Assembly: GCA_028274465.1 (NCBI GenBank)
Contig: CM051456.1
Span: 85,298,753 to 85,362,752, forward strand
Direction of reading: 5' to 3'
Source of the DNA: Plantago ovata
Taxonomy: Eukaryota; Streptophyta; Magnoliopsida; Lamiales; Plantaginaceae
DNA: 64,000 bases
Made by a program: the position numbers and the translations under genes. Positions 22,910 to 33,417 of this stretch are shown one piece after another. Positions within the stretch are counted from its first letter, which is position 1. Every line of letters starts with the position of its first letter. Below the pieces are notes generated by a model. The model searched no databases. It saw nothing but the letters and a program-made list of their open reading frames with translations, and was not told the DNA's origin.

Positions 22910-23025
22910 AAGTGTGGGGCGGTTCGCCCCACACCTGGGACGGACCGCCCCGTGCGGGGCGAACCGCCCCGCACGTCCAGAGCGCGCGCGCGCGCTCTGG
23001 ACGTGGGGCGATTCGCCCCCCACTC
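22910..23025. repeat. Internal GC-rich palindrome array, element C
   Basis: Five neighbouring palindromes: GGGGCGGTTCGCCCC type, a G+C variant, one with a CGAACCG centre, a perfect 32-bp palindrome at 22973-23004 with an alternating CG core, and a GGGGCGATTCGCCCC type. These resemble the LTR units but sit between gag-protease and ORF2. Confidence 0.85.
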
Positions 23026-23311
23026 CTAGGTGGGAGACGAACGTTTTTTTTGAAATAAAAATGCGGTTTTTTGTCCCCGAAAAAGTTTTTAGTCCCCGAA
23101 AAATCATTTTTCCTCAAAAAATCACTCGAAAAGTCGCACTCGAACACAACATAAGCACATACGACACAGAACCGAACAAATTCACATATGAAAAGCAAAT
23201 TGTTCAAGTATGAATGCATGCAATAAAGCGGTAAAGAAAGCGATAAAAACCCCGGGTTGCCTCCCGGATAGCGCCATTGTTTAAAGTCTCTGACTCGACT
23301 CCTGTCTTCGC

Positions 23312-25306
23312 CTATCTTTTCCTTCTGAGGGTACTAGACTTCCCCTTCATGAGTCTCCTTCCCGTGCTTTGATCCTGTGAATAAGAGTGAACATAGACGT
23401 TAAGACCACTGTAATCAATAGTGTTAGAAGTATCGGGTGGATCAGGTGGATCGGATATGGCTTGCAACACATGTTGCTTGCCGTCCACTTCGATAGTGCA
23501 AGTCCTTTGGTAGATGTTCATTACGGAGCGTAGCTTAGTCAAGAATGTTCGTCCTAAGAGTATGACATCCCCCGTTCCTGGTGCTGATGCTGGCATAATT
23601 ACAAAATCGGTGTAGACAGAGGCTTCACCAATTTTGACTAATACATTCTTCACAACGCCTTCGGGTTTCACAAGGGATCCATCCGCTAGTTGCACAATAG
23701 CCTTATGCACAGTGAGTTCTCCAAGGTTACTCTTCTCGAAAACATTCAAAGGGAGCACATTAGAGTAGGATCCTGTGTCTAGTGTGGCTCGGACATCTTC
23801 AACCTCCCCAATCCCGACCTTAACATCGAAACTTTGAGGGAGTGGCTCGGGATCCTCTTGCTCCTCTTCACTCTTGCTAGTACCAAGGTCCTTTTCTTCT
23901 TCTTCGGCTTGTGGGGGCAGTTCCCTCTTGCAACTCTCGCACTTAGCAACCTTCTTGATGGTGATTTCAACAGGTAGATCACCCACTAAGTTAATGGACA
24001 ACGACTTCTCAGTGTTCCTGGGCAGTTTGCCTTGCTCCCTACTTGCTCCTCGGTCGATCAACTCTTGCATCTTTTGATGGGCAAGCCTAGTGCTCTCTTC
24101 CAACTTATCAATCCTTGCCCTAGTCTTCTCGGAATCTTCTTCATAACGTTTGAGAAAACTCTTTGTGTGATCAACCATCTTCTGCAAGTTCTCCATCAGT
24201 TGAGCCGACTTCGACTTCGGTGGCTCTTTCGGAGCGGGGTTTTCGCAGTGATCATTGCCATAGTTCAGCCTATTACGGTCTTGGTTAGGTCCGTAAGTTT
24301 GGTTAGCCGGTGCATATCCTTGATTGTTACGGTATCCTCTTCTCCAAAATCCACCTCGAGGATTCCTACCGTCTTGTCCGTAGCTAACTTCTTGAGTGCC
24401 AATCTCCGTAGCAAAGGCTTCTTCTTCGCCTCCTCGAGCCCAGTTGCCATCATCGTATGCCAGCTCCGATCTACACATATGAGCTCCATGCCCATAGTTC
24501 TTGCATATTCGGCATACTTCGTTCGAAACAGTTGTTCCGGTGGCGCTCTTGAGGACTTGCTTCAATTCGTTGGTAAAGCACTCGAATTGATCCCCATTCC
24601 CCCTGTACATAGGGGCTTCTTGAATCGGTGGAGCTTCAGGTCCACGTCTCCTAACCATTGCTCTTGGGTCCTTGAACTGCGAACCCTTAGCTAGCCTTTC
24701 GAAAACTGCCCAGACGGCTTCTGCGGTTTCCTCCCAAATATTGCCTCGGCATTGGAAATCCACCACTTGTTGATTCTCGAAGGTTAGTCCATTGTAGAAG
24801 TGTTGGACCAGGTCGGAGAGTTCAAAACCATGGTGAGGGCACTTGTTCGTGAGATCTTGGAACCTCTCGAACGCGGTGTAGATGGTCTCATCATAGTCCT
24901 GCTTGAATCACGTGATTTGCGCCTTAAGCGCGGTGGTCAAGGTGTGAGGGAAGTATTTCTCCATGAAAGCTGAAAAAACCTTCTCCCAAGTGTCCAGCGA
25001 GCCTGCTGGAAGAGAACTCAGCCATGACTTGACTCTGTCGCCAAGTCCCATAGCAAAAACCTTCATTCTCAACTCGTCCGTTGTTATGTCAGCTCCGGGT
25101 CGTGGGAGTTGGTTGACGAAATCATCGATATCGTGCAAGTACCCCATCACATCTTCCCTTGATAAGCCATAGAACCTCGGAAGTTGTTGGAATGCGTGGT
25201 TCTTGATCTCCGGATCTCGGGTTGCAGACGAAAGAACAATCGCCGGTCCCCTCATACGATCTTTGGTGGGTTGTACCCATGCCTTCAGTGGTCTAGCTTC
25301 TGCCAT
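23312..25306 (-). pseudogene. Element C gag-protease
   Basis: ATG at 25306 (MAEARPLKAW), stop at 23312, about 664 residues. Retrotransposon gag capsid block about 30-210 (KSWLSSLPAGSLDTWEKVF), CCHC knuckle CRICKNYGHGAHMC at about 265-278, coiled coil about 365-420 and aspartic protease with DTGSYSNVLP at about 510. It stops there, without RT or integrase. One nonsense codon (TGA, 24905-24907, where G has GGA) is the only clear break. The protein would form particles and mature itself, leaving replication enzymes to another element. Confidence 0.9.
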
Positions 25307-25619
25307 TCCGTCGATTTCCTTGAAGAGACTGAGTAGAGATTCAGAGAAATCGGTTTCCTCTATTTCCTCTAGTGCACGCCTTTCAAGTAGTCACCTTCTT
25401 TGGTGGTAGACTCTGTCGATCTCAGCAATTGAATTAGCAAGCGGTGTTCCTGCAGAACGTGTATGCGGCATACACTATCTGTAACAGACTAGGAAAGGTG
25501 ATTAGAAACAAACTAGGAAAGCAGTATCAGAGAGAGATTAAAAAGGAAAACTAAAACTAATAGAATTAGGAATCTAAAGCTGTAAATATAAACAAATTAA
25601 ACAGAAAAAAGGAGTATAG
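25307..25619 (-). other. Element C 5' leader
   Basis: Region between PBS and gag start; no ORF of note. Conserved with G 58859-59146. Confidence 0.6.
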
Positions 25620-25637
25620 TCCCCGGCAACGGCGCCA
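25620..25637 (-). other. Element C primer-binding site (tRNA-Asp)
   Basis: In plus-strand view this equals the 3' end of plant tRNA-Asp (CCCCGGCAACGGCGCCA), so the RNA is complementary to that tRNA. It lies 3 nt from the right LTR. Confidence 0.9.
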
Positions 25638-25640
25638 ATT

Positions 25641-26967
25641 TGATGAAAGGAGATTTGTCGGGTCTCGATTCAGCAAATAAATTTGTTATTTAGCCAAAGG
25701 CAATCCACAACTACAACGAAAACCGTAGTGTAGCAGTAGAATGACTCGAGTGTCGTTCTCTCAGGACTATAACTAGCTTTATCAAATCTAATTTAGAATA
25801 TAAAAACAGCAGACAAAAAGCAAAAGGGGGTTTCTAGCAGATAATGGAGATTGGTGATAGTATGGTCCTTCTTAACATAACGGGTCGATAATCATGCATA
25901 AATTCCACGGTCTTGCATAGAGATCTTTGAATCAATCTAGTGTCCTGCTGCAAATATTAAGCACTACGAAGATAATTGGTCTGACAAGTCAATCACTATT
26001 GTCCTACTGTGTTTCGTAATTACTCAACACTACGAAGATAATTGGTCTGATGATTGTCCTAATGTATTCCGTAATTACTCAACACTACGAAGATAATTGG
26101 TCTGATGGTCGACAAGTGTCCAATTGTGCATAATAATCAATACAACATACGAGAATTTTGGTTACAACTGATCGACGAAATAAAGCAATGACACGGAGTA
26201 TAATGCGCAATATAGCCATTAGCATGATTATCTTCCCTTCGCTAAGAATTCACATACTACCACCAACGATAAGTTTAGCTACTCATAATAGGCATGCAAT
26301 CAACAGAAATCATAGAAGAAAACATGTTGAAAGAATATAAAATAAGTAGAATAAAACTGTAAGATACAAAGTTACCGAAGGTTGTCAATCTCCGGATGAT
26401 TGCGGTCCTACGAGCTCCAAACTGCTATGAAAAAGTATCCCCTAAGCTATAGAACTCCCAGGACAGGCCCCGGGAAGTTCCTACCTAAAACTATAGACAG
26501 AGGTGAGAAAGTAGGTCCGGAAAGATATGATTTTCGGAGAAAAACTGAGCACTATATATAGGCCCCGAAAAAACACGGGGCGGTTCGCCCCAGCCTGCGG
26601 CGGTTCGCCCCCGGGTAATTCTCGCGGAATTCCGCGTTTTCGACGCGTTTTTGGATTTCTTCCCCTTTTCGGACTCGGTTTCTGACTTCTAGTAGCCTTC
26701 TAACCTCAAGATTCGGCCCCTAGACTTCAAATCCTCTCCAGAAACCTTCAGATACTCCAAATAGGCTTCTGGAACACCAATTCCTTGTCAACTTCAATAT
26801 AATTGCTCAGAAATCTTCGAATTTCAACCAAAACGTGTAAAATAAAATCTAAAGGGAAACGTGACACTATTCTAATAAAATGTACTAAAATATAGCTAAA
26901 TTAACATAGAGGATAGCTAAAATAGGTGAAAAAGACTCGAATGAAAGTGTAAAATACACATTCATCA
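25641..26967 (-). repeat. Element C right (5') LTR
   Basis: 1,327 bp, TGATGAAAG to ATTCATCA, with two palindrome units at 26574-26612. Confidence 0.93.
26553..26560 (-). promoter_or_regulatory. TATA box of the element C 5' LTR
   Basis: TATATATA directly downstream, in element sense, of the palindrome units at 26574-26612. This LTR is the one that would drive the genomic RNA. Confidence 0.6.
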
Positions 26968-26972
26968 AAAGC

Positions 26973-27516
26973 TATCAAAATAGTGAAATATGTCAAAGGC
27001 ACAGTCAATGTTGGATTATGGTATCCAAAAGATTCTGGATTAGAATTGCTTGGTTATTCAGATGCTGATCATGGTGGATCAACCCTTGATCGGAAAAGTA
27101 CATCTGGAACTTGTCAGTTTCTAGGTACTAGACTGATATCATGGTTCAGCAAGAAGCAAACCTGTGTTGCCAATTCGTCCACTGAGTCTGAATACATTGC
27201 AGCTGGTTGTTGTACTGCCCAAATCCTATGGATTCAACAACAACTAAGAGATTATGGTATTTCTGCAAAGAAAACACCAATCTTTTGTGATAATACAAGT
27301 GCTATTGCTATCACGCAAAATCCTAAGTTTCATTCCACGACAAAGCACATTGATATTAGACACCACTTTATTAGGGATCATGTGGAAAAAGGAGACATTC
27401 AGGTTGTCAAGATAGGTACTGATGATGAACTTGCTGACATCTTTACCAAGCCCCTTCCAGATAACAGGTTCGCAATGCTAAGGTATAACCTTGGATTGAT
27501 TGAACTAACTCAGTAA
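26973..27516 (+). pseudogene. Element B pol, RNase H part
   Basis: An open plus-strand frame with GYSDADHGG, STSGTCQFLG, ESEYIAA, FCDNTSAI and LADIFTKPLP, ending in TAA at 27514-27516. The first residues of this domain lie before element C. It is isolated from the rest of pol and part of a dead element, but has no internal stop. Confidence 0.9.
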
Positions 27517-27537
27517 AAGGGAACACACATTTGATTG

Positions 27538-27925
27538 CTGAAACGGGTATTCACCAAGCCAAAAATTGAGCTTAATTGTTTATTACATTCCCTTGAAAGT
27601 CTCTATGTTTCATAAGAAAAAATATGGTTCCTTTAAACGTTGGTTACAAGTGTTTGCTCAAACAGGCATTCAACAAATATTCCTTCAAACTGGTCATTTG
27701 TTAGGAAACCTGATTACTTACTGAAACGGGCATTTAGTAACGTAAGAACATGTAGATTGATGGAACGGGTATTCAGACAATCAAGGATACTGAAAAAGGT
27801 ATTTAAGTATCAAAGATGCATTCTGAGACGGGAACTCAGCAAAGAGCATATATGCTATTACTAAAGGAATTTACCTTAATATCTCAACACAAACAAAACA
27901 AGAATTTACTGAGACAGGAACTCAG
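27538..27925 (+). repeat. Hairpin array downstream of element B pol
   Basis: Seven units start at 27538, 27658, 27721, 27760, 27790, 27823 and 27909. The last two read CTGAG-ACRGGAA-CTCAG; the earlier ones are of the CTGAA-ACGGGTA-TTCAG type, some with an imperfect arm. Coding is not evident. Confidence 0.75.
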
Positions 27926-28277
27926 AAACCTTTTTGGTCTTATGAAAAGAGATATAAAATTAAGGGGGAATTTTCAGCAAATAAAAGGCTTGTTACTTGA
28001 TAAGTAAGTGCTAAAGTCAGAAAGTTTAAAATTTTGCTGAAAAGATTCTCTTTCACTTCAGCAAGCTATTAACCACTCAAGTAATGGAGTAAATCCCTTG
28101 ATTAAAGGTAAATCCAATATGACGTTAATCTTGGCACATATACACTTGATAATAATCATGACATGAAATACAATCGTGGCCATTGATTAAAGTCAATTGT
28201 TGATCCAACGGTTAATCTCATAAAGTAAAAGCACGCTCTGACGGTTACGAGTTAGTGGACCACTACACATTAAATGC
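27926..28277 (+). other. Element B spacer before the accessory ORF
   Basis: Non-coding and similar to A 5600-5900 and D 35660-35950 in reverse complement. Nothing further seen. Confidence 0.6.
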
Positions 28278-29951
28278 TGTTGGTCCCTTTAAACAACAAG
28301 AAAAGACTAGAGGGGGGGGGTGAATAGTCTTTTCAAACTTTCATCGTTTAAAACTTTCTCAGCAAGTGCTTATTACTTTTCAGTAATGAGTTTGCTGATA
28401 CTTAACTTTCTCAGCAAGCGTAAGTTACTTTTCAGTAGCTAGGTTTGCTGATACTTAAAATCAAAGAGAGGAAGTCTTTGATACAATAAGTGCTCTTTCA
28501 GTAAGTAAAGGTTTCAGCAAGTGATGTGAGTGACTGTGTACAGACAGATATGATTTGCTGAAAACTAAGTACAGTAGGTAAATCACACGAACACTTTTAT
28601 AGTGGTATCTGAGAGTGGAGTAATCTCTCAACTAACCCACTTTGTCCTTTCTAGGATTGAATCCACTAATATATGATTGAGGTTCCTTACAATCTCCTAT
28701 CTAGAGCGATTCAAACAGAAACCAAAGCACACTTGCTTCGTCTTTAACCTAATCTAGAGAACGTAACCTTGTTCTCCATCAAACTTGGTACTTTTAATCA
28801 GCAAAACTATGCTCGATTAAGTTCCCCCTGAATATCACGCCTGAAAGGGTGTATTTTCAGTTAGAGAGGTTTGGGGTGAGATAACTTAATTATAACTTAT
28901 TCAGTTACAACAAGTAATCTAAGAAACACAACTTTGAATACTTTGCAGTAAACAAGTTTGATTATTTCTGGTGTCAAGACTTGTTCTTGTTCGAAAGAAA
29001 GAACACTTAACTAATTTCTTAGCCGAGTTTGTTCTACTTCTTCACAAGTACCTTTTTTTAAGCTTTAAGTCTTGGAACGGATCAATGGCAGTATAGAGAG
29101 TTTGAAGGTATGTCAGTTTAAGCATAAGTGAGAGTTTGATCACGTTGTTGACACACTTCAACTCTTCGCCGGATGACCTCTATTTATAGTGAAAATAAGG
29201 AGCCGTTTGAATTTTAAATTCCAAGGCTTTTGATCCTTAAGATGTCACTATCTTGCTTTTGTACTTTCAGCAGCGTCCTTGTTTGTCTTCTAGTCTTCAT
29301 GTCCTTCGCGTGCGAGCTTTGCATTTAATGCATATTTGAATAGAATTCAAACAGTAACATTGGAGCGCAAATGAATGTACTTTCAGCAAGAGGTCACATA
29401 TGTTCCATCAGCAAGTGGTCAGTCTCAGTTTCAGCAAGCACAACCTACTCTGTCTTTCAGATTTTCACTTATGCAATGCTGTTGCTGAAGTTTCCACTTT
29501 CTGAGCAACATGTGCCTTTATAGATACCAGTCTTTAGAAATCTTCTAGTCTTCAGATCTTCGAATTCTTCAAGTCTTCAGTTCTTCGAAATCTTCAAGTC
29601 TTCAGATCTTCAAATTCTTCAAGATTCTGAGCGGTTCTAAATGCTTCAATAGTTTGTTTGTAAAAACAAAGTACATCATCAACAAATGCTTCAATAGGTT
29701 ATTTTCTTTTCAGAAAATAAGGTACATCATAAGCTAAAGCTTCAATAAGTTATTTTCTTTTCAGAAAATAAAATACATCGTAAGCTGTAAAAACCAACCT
29801 ATCTAGCAGCTAATCTAAGTCTTCAGCAAACGTTCCTCTTTTACAATGTCCTTAAAATTCAAAATTCCTGTGGACCTTAAGAGTACTAGTTACTGGATTT
29901 TTCTTAATTTAGCATGGTTAATTGCTCATCAAAATTACAAGTTTCCTAACA
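28278..29951 (-). repeat. Element D 3' LTR
   Basis: 1,674 bp, uninterrupted, TGTTGGTCCC to TTTCCTAACA. By eye it differs from the split right LTR at only a few positions per hundred at most, indicating a fairly young insertion. TATAAATAG at 29180-29188 on the minus strand. Confidence 0.93.
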
Positions 29952-29966
29952 AATTTCCCCCTTTTT
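29952..29966 (-). other. Element D polypurine tract
   Basis: AAAAAGGGGGAAATT on the minus strand, adjacent to the 3' LTR. Confidence 0.88.
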
Positions 29967-31979
29967 GATGTTAGCAATCCATGGCTAAATTAATTGTTAC
30001 CCTTTTAGAGGTTTCTGATGTTGAATAAATCAGTTGATTAATGCAAGCATACTTGAATAATTAAACAGTAAGCATAAGTAAATTGCATAATCAAAAACCA
30101 ATAAGAGTCAAAAGCTTCATTGCTGATAGTTTTCTTTCAGTAGTTTACATGAAAATAGCAGAGATAACTTAAACAGAATCAGCAAACAAAAACTTTAACA
30201 AAAACTATTACAGAGAGTTAAGCTCTTCTAGATGATTTTCTCAAAATCTCTCTTACACTCTTCTCAGCAAGTGCAGTAAATTCAACACAGTCCTTTTCGT
30301 AGTTTTCTAGAAGCCTACGGACTTGTAGTTGAAGAATTCTTGCGTTTTTGCAGGCGGTATGATGATGCTTTTCAGCATTCATTTCCATGTAATTAGTCAC
30401 CCACAAATGCATGCCCCAATTGCTGGCATGGAGAAGTTGTGTATCTGAAATGCTTTTCGGATGAATCTTTCTTAGCCAGAGAAGATCTTCTTCTTGATCC
30501 TTAGCAGTGAGATAGAAGTACTCATAAGGAATAAATCCAAGTCTCTTCTTTGTTTTCTTTGTTACTGGGTCAGAGTAGTAAGCAATGCCAGGTGGTTTGA
30601 TCAGATTTTGTTCTTGTTTATATGTCTTACCAATGACAATTCTTCTTACTGAGACCTCAAGATTCAACCATCTCCCAGCAATATTTCTTGGGAGGGATTC
30701 TTCCCTTTGATTTCTTTCGACTTTGAGTTCAATCCATTTGAACATTTGATTCAATATGGCTGTAGGAAAGAACTCATTCACCAGCAAGTCTTCCAGCTTT
30801 AAAATCCAGCAACCATGAATGTTTCTGATTACATTCTGAGTGGTTTCATCATTACTTATATTCGATGCCGGAGCCAATAGCAATGCTGGCCAGCCTCTTT
30901 TCTTCCTGTCTTTGCCTTCTTCTTCTTGATTTAGCATTGTCTTGATCTCTTGCTGAAGAGTCAGACGAGAAATGCTTTGAGTGGGCAGACGGAGTCAAGG
31001 CTGTTAAGGGTCTAGCTCTTATGGATTGAGCTATTGTTTGATTGTCATCATCTTCATCATCTTCATTCAGATTGTGATGACTTTCAGTATGGCAAAAATC
31101 TTTGAGTTTCAGCAGCGGTTTTTCTCTTTTTGGTACTTGCTGAATTTAACTCAGATTCTGCTTGCCTTTTAGAACTTTGCTCTCTTTCAGCAAGCGGTTC
31201 TATGGACAGTGGCTCATCAACAGCAGGAGGGGTTTGGTTTCTTTTTCTGGTACTCTTCTTTTCCCCCTTAGACATGGATTGCAACATCGGAGTGATGTGC
31301 AGAGAATAGAACTCATTGCAATTTTCAGCAAGAGTGCTTAAGCTGTTATATTTCATGATGATTTGTTGCTGGTCAGAAGTCATTTTTGACAACTCTCTTT
31401 GAATGCTCATCATGTTCTCTTCATGTCTTTTCTCTGTTGCGGCCTTCTCATCCATGAAAGTCTGAGCCTTCACGAGCGCATTCTTTGTGAGCCTGAGCGC
31501 TTGGCTTACATCTTCTTCATAGCTCTTGTGATAAAGACTGATGTCTTTCTGAGCTATTGTCAAAGTTGTAGTGCGTCTCAGCACTGTAGCCAATATCTTT
31601 CCAAAGTCAAGTGGGCTCTCAGCAAGCAATGCCTCATCTTCAGCTCTGCAGGCATCATGGACTTCCTTTAGTGCTAAAATTCTGGGAGTAAACTCCTCAA
31701 CTCTTCGGAACGGCACTAGATGTGGTGTCAAGGAATGAACTTTTAGTTCGGAAGCAAACTGATCATCCTGTAATAGCAATTCGGCTCTTAAGGAATCATC
31801 TTTATCAGTGATGTAATCAGGAGGAGGAATCTGAACAACTTTGGGGTCTCGCTTGGATTGTTCATCCTCATGTTCTGACAAGTAGTCGTCATCCTCAGAT
31901 TCATCAAGTTCAGCAACTTTAGAACCTTTATCAGTAGCTTCACTTCCTTTTTGTTGAGTGGTTGCTGATGGCAACACTT

Positions 31980-32128
31980 CAGACTCAACAACTGGAGTTT
32001 CACCAGTAGTTAGTTTTAATTGAGTAGTTGCTGAAGGCAACGTTTGAGACTCAATGACTGGAGTTTCGCCAGTAGTTAGTTTTAATTTAGTATGAGACTC
32101 AGTTACTGGAGTTTCGCCAGTAGTAAAT
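31980..32128 (-). repeat. Short tandem coding repeats (TGETPV units), element D
   Basis: Three copies of a unit encoding TTGETPVxES within the open frame; the counterpart of 1895-2040. Confidence 0.8.
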
Positions 32129-33048
32129 GGAAGGGAGGGGACTTCCTTTGATCTTACTCCTGAAGATTGACCAATTTCTAGATCCTGCGTATGCCTTGCA
32201 TGGATCAAGAGACTGTTCTGGAGAGCGCGTTGGTAATCTTCATCTTGTTCATCATCATCATCAAGGTTTTCTTCAGTAACCTTGGCATCAGAAACTGGAC
32301 TTTTGCCATTTTTCAAGGCAGCCCTTTTTCTGGCATATTCTTCTTCAGTATCAGCACCTTGCACAGGTGCTTGATTTTCAGCAGCAGCTGGAGGAGGTTG
32401 AGATTCTTGCTGAGGTTGTGGTTGTTCAGCTTGCTGATTTTCTGGTTGAGCATTTTCAGCAGCTGTCAACTTTAATCCTCCAGCATCAGGACTGGGACCT
32501 TGATTGTCATCATCATCGTCTTTCTTGTCCTTGGAATCTTTCCCTTCATCATCACTTGGATCAGTGGGAATGTTCTCATCTTCTTCCTCTTCATCATCAT
32601 CGGTCAGAATTACTAGCTCAACGTGCTTATACAAAGCAACACTTGTCACTTCCTCTTCCTCATTGATTTTTTGGGGATCAGCTACCACAGGCACAAATGA
32701 ACCTTTGAGCATCACAGCTTGTTCAGCTGGAGAGGCACTCTTGAATTTTGCCTTCATATTCTCTCTGATTTGAGCAATCAGATTCGAGCTCATTTGCTGA
32801 GAATATGACATTTCTTCAGGAAGGATGGAGTGGCCAAATGTTTCGAGCTTCAGCAGAGAAGATCTCTTTTTCTCATTTGAAAGATGAAGGTGAAGATCAG
32901 AGAAGTCCATTCGCCTATATCTTTGCCAGTTGCTGACAGACTTAGCAACTTGTGACAAAGTAGTCCTTTTGAAGTTCAAGTACAGTTCCTCAGAACTTAC
33001 TTGATGATCTTCAGTGATGAGTACCACTTCAGTGGTCTCCTTTCGAGC

Positions 33049-33123
33049 CTGAAAAAGAACGTTATTTAGATCAGGATTGGTTTGGAAAATTGTTTTAGAG
33101 TTCATATCTGAAACATGAATTAC
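33049..33123 (-). other. Intron-like segment 3 in the element D accessory ORF
   Basis: 75 nt, CAG|GTAATTCATG ... TTCTTTTTCAG|GCTC, stop-free and read through in an open frame in this copy. Confidence 0.6.
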
Positions 33124-33201
33124 CTGCTGAGAGTCAGCAAGCTCATGTTGTACAATTTCCATTCCATGAGGAGCTTGAGTAGCATCCTCCATTTGTTCAT
33201 C

Positions 33202-33273
33202 CTGAAATAAATTAGAGTTAGACACAAGTACTAAGCTGTCAAACTTAGTTTTAATACCAAAAACATTAACTAC
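33202..33273 (-). other. Intron-like segment 2 in the element D accessory ORF
   Basis: 72 nt, CAG|GTAGTTAATG ... TTATTTCAG|GATG, stop-free. A TAG codon lies two codons before the donor (GCT TAG CAG|GTA). Confidence 0.6.
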
Positions 33274-33342
33274 CTGCTAAGCAAGGAGTGTTGGTTCTGG
33301 TGCAGAGGCTTCAACAACCATCTGACTTGCATCTTGAGAAGT

Positions 33343-33417
33343 CTGTAGAGATAATATAATATTAGAAAAAGAATAAGTTTCAGAAATTGAAGTTTTATTG
33401 ATGGTTGAATTAACTAC
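33343..33417 (-). other. Intron-like segment 1 in the element D accessory ORF
   Basis: 75 nt, CAG|GTAGTT ... TCTACAG|ACT, stop-free, same length as in A and B. Confidence 0.6.

Larger units (their letters stand above)
17991..26967 (-). mobile_element. Element C: non-autonomous gypsy-type LTR retrotransposon (gag-protease plus ORF2)
   Basis: 8,977 bp with two LTRs (17991-19296 and 25641-26967), TSD AAAGC on both sides, polypurine tract next to the left LTR and a tRNA-Asp-type PBS next to the right LTR, so transcription runs leftward. It encodes a gag-protease chain and a separate ORF2. No reverse transcriptase, RNase H or integrase is present and there is no room for them, so mobility must depend on a partner element. 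The PBS type and gag suggest the Athila/Tat side of gypsy; that placement is inference. Confidence 0.93.
26968..28277 (+). mobile_element. Element B, second segment (RNase H to hairpin array)
   Basis: Continuation of B after C. It begins with the second AAAGC and ends with AATGC (28273-28277), which recurs at 61071-61075 beyond element D. Confidence 0.92.
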
